DNA of 64,000 nucleotides from Torreya grandis (Eukaryota > Streptophyta > Pinopsida > Cupressales > Taxaceae), in the NCBI GenBank assembly GCA_037957365.1, contig JARHVA010003524.1, forward strand, positions 1,464,001 to 1,528,000. The letters run 5' to 3'. Below the pieces are notes generated by a model that made no database searches, had not been told where the DNA came from, and was given only the letters and a program-made list of their open reading frames with translations. This document shows positions 46,633 to 57,082 of this stretch, piece after piece. Every line of letters begins with the position of its first letter. Position 1 is the stretch's first letter. A program made the translations under genes and the position numbers.

Positions 46633-48824
46633 ATTTGCCCCTGGTTGGAAAGGTATTGCAAGATATAAGCACAATAACATCTTCTCAAAGAATGAAAAGG
46701 TCCTGTATGCCAAAAATAAGATGATTGAAGTACAAAGCTCCAAATGGTGTTTGGGAAGCCTATGATGATGTCCCCTCAAGGGATTGACCATCACATTTAT
46801 TGATAGACGGTCCTTAAAAAAGAAGCAAGAAGAAAGGTGGAATTAACCCATAGTTGAGATTAATACAAATGAGAAAATGCTTGCATGCATTGATTTAAAA
46901 AGATTACTAATTTTATCAAAGGTAGTTATAATCAATAATAAAATTCAAAATAATTATTTACCCATAAGCAGTTATAATCATTAAGAGGACCTAGGTTGGC
47001 TAAAGATGATTGTGCCCTAATTAGAGCTAATTAGAAAGCATAACTCAAGGATATAACCTAGAATATAGATTAAAGATGAGTGGATGCAAAGTGATGAAAT
47101 AGATGAATATAAGAATAAGATTAATCAGTGTGAATGATTTAGTTTTACCTACCAATGAGGAGATGTTCATCTTGATTATCAATGATACAACTAGAATGGG
47201 CAATGAGTTGATTCAATAAAGATGGGTAAAAGGATTTGCCAAGGTGTCAAGGAGAAACTTCTATGGCTCTATTGATTTTAGACCTTTTTGAATCTAATTT
47301 TTTTTTAGCATGTGATGGTAGTCATCATGATAGAACACCAAGAAGACTTAGCCAAAAAATACATACATACTGACTCCCAATTAAATAAACACTCAAAAAT
47401 AATGCACTAATGATTAAAAATATGATGAAAATGTTGACATATGAATATGGATGGACTCAAGAATAATTTTCACAAGGAATCACCCAATGAATACATATAG
47501 ATTGAATCAAGGTAATAGTGCTAAAAGTAAAAAAATAGACAAGCAAACAAAAAAACAAATAAATATAAAAACAAATATACAAACAAACAGATTGAAATAA
47601 ACAAACCAAACAAAAAGACTAAAAACAAAATCAGAATAAAGCATCCTAACAATGGCCATGCCCTAGTAAGGCAGATCAAGGATAACTAACTAGGCTTAGA
47701 CAAGATAAATATTTTTGGATTTTTGAAATATTATGAATGTTTTTGATATTTTTGAGGTATCTTAACTCGTTAGAGAATGATAAAATACCTACTCATAAAA
47801 TGGTGAGAGAATTTGGCTTAGGTTACTCATAAAATAGTGAGAGTGTATGGAAAGGGGGATGGAGGTGACCTCAACATCAATTGAGTATGACCTACATAGT
47901 CTTGAAATGACCTCAAGTAATAGTAATTATATCCACACAAAAGGTGGGGAAAAACCAACTAGGTCTCAACAAGTTTTCAAATCCAACAAATGGTCAGTCA
48001 AATGAAAATAATGATGGTAAGGTAATGTGGAAATGCATGGAAAATAAGTATTGCCCCTAGTTTATCTATAGGTGGTTATAACTAAGATACAACATAATAA
48101 GGTCAATGATACTAATTTTCCCATAGGCGGTTATAATTAGTAGCAAGACTGGTGAGAGAATGATTTTCCCATAGACAATTATAATCATGCTCACACAAAT
48201 AAACTTGATATAAGATGGAAATTAAAAGATATCTTGCCATGCCAGATCAACTGTCACACTACCTTCATAGACTATCATGTACATACATATTGGATTGATT
48301 ATTTAAACTTGATTGGAATCCCCCCACAAAAAGTGTGGCAAGAACCAAAGTAACCAAGATCAAAATAAGATTGGGTAGGATGACTAAAAATAGGCTTTGG
48401 TCTAAATAGGAATGGAATGCTTAGATGACACGGCCTTGCTAAGGATAATGATGGTTTTGATAAATTAGATAAAATGGTAAGAGGGTTTCCCCTAAGTGAT
48501 GGTGTAAATATAAGTATACATGACAATGGGAAAAGGATATGTAACAATGATAATGGAATGACAATGTGAAATGGCATGGTACATGTTTTTGGCTTGGGTG
48601 TGGTTTTTTATTCTATTGTTCCTATTGATGGGGAGATGCACATCCTAATTAATAAATGATACAAAAAAATACTTGATCATGTTAATTTCTATCTCACACC
48701 TCATTTGAATAGCTTCTCCATCAAAAACTATCTACAAATTTGGATTTTGAGAATGTTGTTGTGATCTTCATTGGTCATTAATTTTGATTCCTTGAAATGT
48801 CGAGACAAGGTATCTTTGTAGCCT
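46633..48824 (-). other. E4 3' tail with a dispersed CCATAGGCGGTTATAATCA motif
   Basis: Non-coding. Close variants of CCATAGGCGGTTATAATCA occur at about 46926, 46971, 48063, 48122 and 48170, for example CCCATAAGCAGTTATAATCA and CCCATAGGCGGTTATAATTA. A segment with CTCATAAAATGGTGAGAG is duplicated at 47784-47830. The minus-strand frame at 48299-48577 has no recognised motif. Confidence 0.6.
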
Positions 48825-51008
48825 CTACAAAGGAAAGTGAAACCATGGATGGTAAAGAAGGACAAATAATGGATGGTAGTTTTTATTATGAAATGGAATG
48901 GTAGATGATAATGGAATGTGTAATTTTTGGAAAAATAAATGAAGATCAATAATTTTAGTCATACGTAATGTTATTGATGCCAGATTTAACATAACTTTTG
49001 TTATGGTAGGGTCGAATACATGTTCTCTCAATAGGACCACCAAATTTTATTGTTTTTTAGGCCTGAGAGTAGCTACCATCTGATTAGTCTATAGATTAGA
49101 ATCTATTTTGATTTGATATTGAATAATGTCTTCATGAAGTCATAAATAACTTGTGTGCTCAGCTATTGGAACCTCAAAGATATTTTTACCAATGAAGTTA
49201 TTTTGATTGTCCCATAGTGCCTTTGAGAAGGTTTCACCAAGGAATGTTAACTTTTGAATTTGATTATCTTCTAGAACCTTTGAAAAGGTTTTACTATAAT
49301 ATTCTAAGTTTAAACTTTGTTTGTCTCCTAGCACCTTTGAAAATGTTTCACGAGGAGAGTGTTCTTCTGCTACATGAATGTCGTCTTAGCCTCTTTACTC
49401 GTGTTTAACTATTATGTCACCATAGATTTGATTCAACAAAGTGTGATTCTATTGATCCTAATCAACACTTGTAGGAGATGGAATGTCAATAATATGGCTA
49501 TGTTGGTTGGTGGTAATTTTATAGGGAGAGGTTGCATAATCCTCATAGAATATACTAGGATAACTTGTGTTAATGTTGAAGTACTCATCCTTAAAAACTA
49601 TAGTAGGATCACAAATATATTTAAATTGATATATGAGGCATACATAACCAATTTTATCATAACCATGAACATATTATTCTTTTGAATATAATTTTGACTC
49701 AATGGACTATGAATCCAATGTTGAGACTGATGTTGATTCTGATTCTGATGCTAAATCTGATATCAATTCAAGAATAAAACATGACTCTAACTTTGACTCT
49801 TCATATTATGGGTACTTTGTTATAATGATGTCTTGTTGGATATTTGATATTAGACAAGTAATGGCCTATGATGGCATAATAGGTTCCATAAAGACTGGTT
49901 TGTCAAAGTGAGTCTCCTTTACAATGGGAAAAAGGTTAAGGGATAACATCTCAGAGACTGGCTTGTCAATAGGAAGATCTTGAAAAATAGCAATATGGTC
50001 AAGGTAATGATTTGCCAAAATATGCTTATAATCATTAAGAAGTGACTCAACAAAGATTAGCTCATCAATGTGAGACTCTTTGATAATTAGTATAGTATTA
50101 ATAGGTAATTTCTCATAGTTTGACTTATCACAAGTGATTAGTTTGACAAAAACATCTTGGATTGGTTGGTTTTCTTGGCCTTGGTTTCTAATGAGTAGAA
50201 AAATACCAATTTTGAACATAGATTGGTATTTAAATTATTGGATGGGCTGAGGTTTGGATGAGATTAGTATTGGATGAGGAATGTTATGTAGTTGGACAAT
50301 GGTAGAGCATTGGGCATCATGATTTCTTCCATGATCCAAAGGATGAAGTCTTTAAATGGTAATGATAGGGTGGTGTGGAGCTTGGTTACTCATACAAGCC
50401 AAAGGACTAGATCTTAAAATGATGAGTTTGGGGCATTATGGATCTTGGTAGTTTAAACAATCCAAAGGATCTAAGTCCTCATAAACCATATCAACCCAAT
50501 CTTAAGTTGGATCATAAGCTATTTTTTGACTATGTTCTATGTAGTGATTATCCTAAAGAGGGTATGGATTCATGTCCCAAAAAATATTATCTGTAGTTAG
50601 GTCTTCAAAGTCCTCCTCATAAACCATATCATCCCAATTGGTAATTTGATTTGGATTTTGTGGTTTTTGACTATGTTCTCCATATGGATTATTGTAGGGA
50701 GAACAATAAAATTCCTTACAAAATCTTTCTCTATAGGGGTTCCTAATGGGATTCTATACGGCCATTCTATCATAAGTTGAATTATACATGACTCCACCAT
50801 AAGTGTAGCTATACATATCCACATAAATGATGAAATATATGAAAAAAAGGCTTAGATTTCTACAAAATCTAAAAAAATATGCCCAAAGGACAAAATGGTT
50901 GAAACTTGGTCTAATTTGGTCAAAAGTGTGGCGTTGTATCTCCAAAAATAGTTTGAAAGTAGAGTTGTATCTCAAAAATAGTTTGTGATAAAACTTGACA
51001 TAAAACAT
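48825..51008 (-). pseudogene. E4 long decayed reading frame, unknown protein
   Basis: One minus-strand frame can be followed for about 728 codons from 51008 to 48825, with about 17 in-frame stops and no frame change. The open pieces starting at 51008, 50816, 50219, 49334 and 49043 are all in the same phase. In order: a Tyr-rich start (MYSYTYGGVMYNSTYDRMAV), a duplicated unit (GEHSQKPQNP...NWDDMVYEEDFED and IEHSQKIAYDP...DWVDMVYEDLDP), and a Leu/Ile-rich middle (KPVSEMLSLNLFPIVKETHF). Next come a Ser/Glu run (ISDLASESESTSVSTLDS) and a threefold unit ETFSKVLGDKQ / TFSKVLEDNQ / TFSKALWDNQ near 49210-49350. No gag, protease or pol motif is seen. It could be an extreme gag or an element-specific protein. 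Confidence 0.65.
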
Positions 51009-53156
51009 TTTAATGTCAAATATCTAACATCATATTTCATACACACAAAAGGTCAAGCATTTGAATAAAATCTAGCATGTCAAAATTCTAGGTCAAAGTT
51101 TTCCAAACAAGGTCTAAAATAGGAAAGAGAAAAGTTGAGTTACTAGGTCTTTTGTCCAAATGTGGAGTCAAAAGATAGGCTCAAAAAAATAGGCATATGA
51201 TAGGAGTTTTATCCAAATGGTGTCAAAATCTAGGCTTAAAATAAAGGCATTGGTGTGAATTTAATCTAACAAGTTTGGAAATAATTTTGACATAGACCCG
51301 ACATACAGAATCAAACATAAACATGATCAGTTGGCATTAGGCATAAGGCATAAAGCAAAAGGCTTTTAGAGAAATACTATATCCTCCCAAATAAAGGAAC
51401 AAATAATGATGAGAATATGCATTGAACAAACAAAACATCAATAGTTTTTAAATTTGGGTAATTGATTAACTGAAGTTATGCAATCTAAAAGAGAAATATC
51501 TATGTATCAACTCCATGAATTGAGGCCTAAATAGAAATCAATCAATATTTGGATCCGAAATTGACAAGGTTAATTGAAAACCTAATGTTGAAAACTAGGA
51601 TTTAACCAAATAATCTAGATAAGGTTGGACAACATGATAACACAAGACAAAGGTCCAAATGGTATACATGACATGGTTTGAAATAAATAGTTTTTGATAC
51701 AAGGTAAACTAGTCGTGAAACAAATTGAGTAGCCTAATGGTGTAACATGTTTGAATGATGTGGTAAATGTTATGTTTCAAAAGACTCAAAGGAAAAATGG
51801 TTTTGACATGTTTTGGTCAGCATAACGCTACCTTTTGTAACTCAAATGACACACACATAAACAAGTTTAGCAAAAATTTCAAGGCACAAGTGTGGTATAA
51901 AATGGCTAACATAACACCTCTTTAGACAAAAGAGTGACATATAAACAAAGTGGTTTTGATATAGTTATAAATAAACAATCAAATTTTAGTCTCAAAACAT
52001 ATCAAGCAATAAAAAATGACCAAAATACTCTAAGTAGAATTATCCAAATCCTAGCAAGGGTATGGCAATAAAGGGTTGACTAAACTATCAATCTTTTGAA
52101 CATATTTAAGGGAATCAATTTCACAATGACTTTCACATAAAATAATGTAAAATAAAATCATGGATATTGGTTATTAGTGGAACTTGGATTGTTATAAAAA
52201 GTTATAGTCTTTTTTACAACCACTACATCCTATTGTTCACTTAGTGTAGAGCAATTTTCAAATTACAGATATGTCCCATGTGTAACTCCATCACCAGAGA
52301 GTGGTTCAACTACTCAAATCTTTTGTTCCTAGTGAGAGTGGGTGAAGTCAATGATATGAGAATAAATCTTGGGTCAAAGTTTCCTTAAATAACTTGTGAG
52401 AGGTAATGATATCCCCCTCGCAAGCCAAGAGGTAATGAAATGAAAGACATAAAAAAGAAAGACTCTAGGGTCATTTTCAAGGTCACCCAAACTATGATGA
52501 GTTTTTAGGAAGTGCTTTAGATGACATTCTTTCTAGGCCTTGGACTAGGCTTTTTATAATAAGGATGGTGATTTTGATTCCAAGGGTTCTCTAAAGGGGA
52601 CAAATGAAAGAGCATACACGTGTAAACCTTTTTTTTTCAAACAAGATCTAATTTAAACAACTAATTGAATATAAAAAACTTCTAAAGGTGAGTTCATTTT
52701 TAAGAACTAAAATAAAAATTTAGTAGTGTTCTTTTGGGCCCTTATCCTTAATTGCTAAAATGGTAAAAGATTTCATAAAAAAGGCCACATGAAGCAATAA
52801 AGACCTAAGTTCATTCTAATCCAAATTAAAGATTCAAGACTTAGCCTACCTAATTTCATGATTAAAACACCAAATTTTATAATTTTACAAGAGTTATGAT
52901 GTGTTTTAAGCACTAAATGAAATATATCTAAGACTTAGCCAAATCTTAGGTTTATTTTAAGCACTAATTTAAATGTGTGAAATCAAGCGTGCTCATTTTA
53001 AACCCAAATGAAAGTGTGTTTGGTTAGTCAAAAGCATTCAAACCAACTTCCAAAATACCCCCTCAACCTATAAAAACATAATTATAAGGGCCTAATTTGA
53101 AGCACTTAAGAGTTTGAGCAAATGACATTAAGACTTTTAGGTCTCGATTGATAGTT
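51009..53156 (-). other. E4 leader, no gene seen
   Basis: AT-rich sequence between the minisatellites and the long frame. No open frame above 60 codons and no motif recognised on either strand. It is probably the long untranslated leader of E4. Confidence 0.5.
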
Positions 53157-53303
53157 GAGTTGGGTTGATAGTCGAGTTGGGTTAGAAAAGTGAGTTGGGT
53201 TGATAAGTGAGTTAGGTTCGACAGGTGAGTTGGATTGATAGGGGAGTTAGGTTGGATAGGTGAGTTAGGTTGATAGGTAAGTTAGGTTAGATAGGTGAGT
53301 CAA
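53157..53303. repeat. Minisatellite of alternating 17- and 18-bp units
   Basis: Eight units starting GAGTTGGGTTGATAG or close variants, with lengths 17, 18, 17, 18, 17, 18, 17, 18. This is four copies of a 35-bp dimer, then a partial GAGTCAA. The 17-bp form ends GATAGxx; the 18-bp form carries an extra base before ATAGGT. It abuts the next array without a gap. Confidence 0.9.
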
Positions 53304-53618
53304 GATGAACCAGAGATGAGTTGGGATAAACCAAAGCTGAGTCAGGCTAAACTAGAGTTGAGTTGGGATGAACCAGAGCCAATTTAGGATAAACCAGAGC
53401 TTAGTTGAGATGAACTAGAGCTGACTTGGGATGAACCAGAGTTGAGTTGGGATAAACTAAAGTTGAGTCAGGATGAACCAGAGCTGAGCTAGGCCAAACC
53501 AAAGTTGATTTGTGAAGAATTAGAGTCGAGTCAAGATAAACCAAAGCTGAGCTAGGCCAAACTAGAGTTGAGTCAGGATGAACCAGAGCTAAGTTGAGAC
53601 AAACCAAAGCTGAGTTAG
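53304..53618. repeat. 21-bp minisatellite, 15 units
   Basis: Fifteen consecutive units of exactly 21 bp with consensus GATGAACCAGAGCTGAGTTGG; alternates include GATAAACCAAAGCTGAGTCAG and GCCAAACTAGAG. The GAGTTGG end of each unit resembles the GAGTTGG start of the 17/18-bp units next door. The 21-bp phase keeps the frame open, which explains the 68-codon minus-strand frame at 53401-53607. Confidence 0.95.
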
Positions 53619-53764
53619 GCTATCTAGAGAACAAAACTATGGTTTATAAAAATGGACTTTTTTCTCAAATTTTTGCTTTCTTTGATTCCAGACTCCAAGA
53701 TCCTACATGACAATATCTAGTAGGTTTCTTGTAAAGGCTTTGTGAGAAACTTTGTGGGTTACAA

Positions 53765-53782
53765 TCCCACCAAGCATACCAT
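53765..53782 (-). other. Primer-binding region of E4
   Basis: On the minus strand TGGTATGCTTGGTGGGAT follows the 5' LTR end (TTAGTTCACA) after two bases. It resembles the G2 and E5 primer regions (TTGGCATACCTCATGGGAC, AGCATGCCCAATGGGATG). Confidence 0.65.
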
Positions 53783-53784
53783 TA

Positions 53785-54914
53785 TGTGAACTAATAATTT
53801 GATGATGAAGGGGAGATTAGTATTGTGTTAGTGGATAAATCAAATCAAAAACACACTAAACTAACACCTTCATGCCTAGTTACTAGGGTAAGCTTAATAA
53901 CAAAAACAAATTAAAAACACAACTAAAAATTAAGGAAAAATAAGAATCCTTCACCTTCCTTAGATGCTCCAAATTTTTTGTTGTAGTGGCTTGCTTGGTT
54001 TGTGCTCATGAAGTCTACATCAATGGAAGTTTAACTACCTCCATCTCTCCTTGGCACCTTACTTGGCTTTGGCTTCAATATTTTTGCATCATAACTTTGG
54101 CATGTGAGATCTCTTTGGAATCAATTTGGCATGGTAACTTCGCATAATTTAAGTTTAAAATTCATGTGGCAAGGCCTCTTATTTATATATTTTAGAAAAT
54201 GGCTAGAATCAACCTGAACCATCCATCTCAAAATTGAGATGTGTGGCTAAATATTAATCTGATTATGTAATTAAAAATCCATAAATAGGCTCATCAATAT
54301 TTGGGATAGAGGGGCATTTAAGAAGCATGGGAGGGGTTAACCTTGATATTTTATGCATTTATGGCCTAGGGATGTCTTCCTAATAAATGATGTCACCTAA
54401 TGATACATATATTCAATATTCATTTCTAAAAATTATTCAAAAAGTTTCCATGGAATTTTTAATTAGGCCCTAATTTGGTTTAATTAGCTCTTAAGCATGA
54501 TTAAGCACTTTGTGCACAAATTAATCAGAATGCCTTATTATTGGTCCAAAATTTGACTGGATTGGAATTAGAATGTGATGTCAAATGTGTTGGATCCATT
54601 ATCCCATTTAGGATGTTTTCAACACAAAATAACAAATTCATGTGTCTCATACAATAAATTTAATAGAAAAGAGCAATCTAGAGCACCTAGGTGGAAAATT
54701 GGCATTTTGAATCGAAAATGATTTCATCAAAGTTAGCTAGCCCATAAATTGAATTATCTCATTTAATGATACTCTAGAAAATATTAGCACTTGAATATAA
54801 CAATTTCAACTCATTTAATTCATTTTAGTTTTTTTTGGCCAAATTGTACATTTTGGTAAGAATTGGTCAAAAGCTTGGTTGGAGTTCATTGGTGTCCAAA
54901 TTTAGGTGTCTATA
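53785..54914 (-). repeat. 5' LTR of E4
   Basis: Plus-strand start TGTGAACTAATAATTTG, end TTTAGGTGTCTATA (CA decayed to TA). It aligns with 45474-46632 throughout, with several small deletions. The minus-strand TATA box TATATAAAT is at 54180-54188. Confidence 0.9.
54180..54188 (-). promoter_or_regulatory. TATA box of the E4 5' LTR
   Basis: Minus-strand TATATAAAT followed by AAGAGGCCTTGCCACATG. It is conserved as TATAAATA in the 3' LTR (45868-45875), so it should drive the E4 transcript leftwards. Confidence 0.6.
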
Positions 54915-55734
54915 GAAATCACTATAGGCATGGCACATTTCTTTGATTCTACTCTAAGTTTCCCTTTTCTCTCTCATATCCTCTTTTCTTCTTGTAAAAT
55001 CTATAAGTAGGATCTCTCTCATTTGTAAATGCATCTTTGATATAACCCATATTTTGTAAGTTTGAACTATGTTCATTCTTTCTCTTCTTTGGATGAAAAC
55101 CCATTGAAGATTTAGATATTTAGATGAAACCCCATTGATATTATGAATCATAGGATGAAACCCCTTTGATTCAGTAGGACAATTCCATTTAAGTATTATG
55201 AAGGTACTTCAAGGATATTCAAAAGACCAAGTGTGCAAAGTTTGTATTGCATATTGTTTATAGTTCTAGAATATTTGTAAGTGTGTTTTTATAGATTTCA
55301 TTATATGAGTTATTATGTATAGATATTGCCTCTAGTAATTCAGTTGTAATCCTTTTAATTGAATATGTGTGATGATTTGTGAAATAATTATTGTTGTAAT
55401 TCCTTGTCATTTTTATAAGTATATGTGAGTCCCATGCTTATCAATATATGATCAAATTCTTATTTATTATCACATATGTTTGTATCTTTTTAAGTGTTAG
55501 TAAAAGTGTGTGCAAGTTAATATCTATGTTGTATTTAGCTGAGAATTTCATGTTTGAGTTTATTAGCATAAGAGTGAGTCTATTTTCAGATTTGATTATA
55601 AGCGTGAGTTTAATTTCAGATTTTGAGTGTAAGAGTTGATTTTTTTTTTTTGAGTGTGGATTAGTTTAGTTTGAGTCTAGATTAGTATAGTATGAGAGTG
55701 TTTGTGAGAAAATATCCTACTTGGGATATTTTAG

Positions 55735-56287
55735 TGTTATCAAAGCAAGTGATCTTGCCATCCTATGAGATTTTATGGTTGTTTTTATTACACATCAATT
55801 TTAGTGGCTTAGATTTTAAATAGGGATTTATCATTCAATATATTGTCAAAGGTTTTGAATCATAGCGTGTTTTATTGAAGAATATTTGGGCAAGAAGTGT
55901 TATAAAGCAAGGAAAAGACTTAAACATCAGCCACTATCAAAGGATGATCTTCTTTACATTTTTAAATAATTATATATTTTCTTATTTGTGATAAATCATG
56001 TATATTCAAAGAGGATGTAATATGTTATGGATCCATTAGTGAAATATTTGGTTAAAACAATTTTTTTGAGACATCTAGATTCAAAGGTAAGGCTTGTAAC
56101 TACTTGTTCTGTTAGTGAAATTATAAGGGTAACAATTCATAGGAAACCTTATAAAAAATAAATCATGAAGGAGATTTTCAGGTGGATAGTTGAAATTTTC
56201 CAAGGGTCAACTAAAATTACAAACCCTTCCTTTGACTAGAGGGTAACAATTATTAATAATTTTGAAAAAAATAAATTATGTAATTAT
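55735..56287 (+). other. Primer site and truncated interior of Y
   Basis: TGTTATCAAAGCAAGTGATC at the start resembles the Copia-type primer site TGGTATCAGAGC plus the following bases. The rest is non-coding and ends at the E5 boundary. Confidence 0.4.
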
Positions 56288-57082
56288 TGTCACCAAATAT
56301 TTCACCCTAGAGATGGTTCTTAAATAATAATCTAAGGTTTGGGAAACATGGGATTACCTCTAGTCTTTTGGGTTGCCTATAGTAGAGGTAAACCTCTAGG
56401 TTTAAGGGATAGCTCCCTAAATTTCTCTTTACTTGTTTATCATTTACACTAATTGCTTTCTTGGATGAAAATGGGGAGAAGGAAACATGAAAATAATCTA
56501 ATCTAATAAGGTGATACTCCAAAATTATCTCCAATAAACTACCATACAATTTCACTAAGAAACATGACTCACAACATTAGTCTCAATGTCCTAAATTGCT
56601 CTAACATCAGTATTTCAAACATGGAGGTGATATGCATTGTACTACTCAAGGTGAGTGAACTAGATGTAAAATTGAAGACACTAAGGCAACTCTTTACACT
56701 TTAATATATACAAACACACTAGCTACACTTCATGTGACCTATTAATGGGAGAACTACTTGCATCAAACATGAAAGAACAAAGAGAAAGCAAGGATAGATA
56801 CTAATCACTTAAAATTTCACTACACACCACTTCACATACTTAGAAAAGAAGTTGATGAAATCAAAACCAAATTATAACTCCTTATTTTAAAGGCATATAT
56901 AGTATTCAAACCAGTAGGACTTTTCCATACCAAATGTGGATTATTTTATAAAAGCTAAAATGTCTTGCATTTATAGAGTGTGTGAGAAGAGATAGAATAA
57001 GTGAAGATCAAGGGTCATAAGAAAAAGTGTCAAAATATGAGGATCAGTTACATTGTAAGAAAATGAATTAGAGAATAGACCA
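56288..57082 (-). repeat. 3' LTR of E5 (inner end not fixed)
   Basis: It aligns with 63208-64000 from the first base to GAGAATAGACCA/TAGAATAAACCA. Because the window ends there, the inner boundary of this LTR may lie beyond 57082. It contains CCTAGAGATGG and GGGAAACATGGGATTACCTC. The minus-strand TATA box is at 56969-56975. Confidence 0.82.

Larger units (their letters stand above)
45474..54914 (-). mobile_element. E4: pol-less LTR retrotransposon
   Basis: A 9.4-kb minus-strand element with LTRs 53785-54914 (5', 1130 bp) and 45474-46632 (3', 1159 bp). Flanking 5-mers GCAAT (45469-45473) and GAAAT (54915-54919) agree at 4/5. A primer-like TGGTATGCTTGGTGGGAT follows the 5' LTR, and AACCAGGGGCAAAT, a polypurine-type tract, precedes the 3' LTR. 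The LTR start TGTAGACACCTAAATT and the primer region resemble those of G2, so it probably uses Gypsy enzymes. The 7.15-kb interior shows no protease, RT, RNase H or integrase motif. It carries two minisatellites, a long decayed frame of unknown function and a repeat-rich non-coding tail. It fits the description of a large non-autonomous (LARD-type) element. Confidence 0.85.
44987..55733 (+). mobile_element. Y: long LTR, split by E4
   Basis: 44987-45473 and 54920-55733 are read as one LTR of about 1.3 kb. It starts TGTTAGTATGGGATCAC and ends just before TGTTATCAAAGC (55735-55746), two bases off the tRNA-iMet primer site TGGTATCAGAGC. E4 sits inside it. A 31-bp unit beginning GATGAAAxCCC repeats nearly three times at 55092-55175 in the downstream half. 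No partner LTR or coding region of Y is in the window; what would be its interior (55747-56287) is cut by E5. Confidence 0.45.

Noticed and set aside
49702..49911. Plus-strand Asp/Ser-rich frame
   Set aside because: Antisense of the Ser/Glu segment in the long E4 minus-strand frame, which has far longer continuity.
53401..53607. 68-codon repeat protein (LVHPDSTLVWPSSA type)
   Set aside because: Read-through of the 21-bp minisatellite; the unit length is a multiple of three, so the frame stays open.
53157..53618. Regular repeats considered as a CRISPR array
   Set aside because: Units abut directly without spacers, and the context is a plant retrotransposon.
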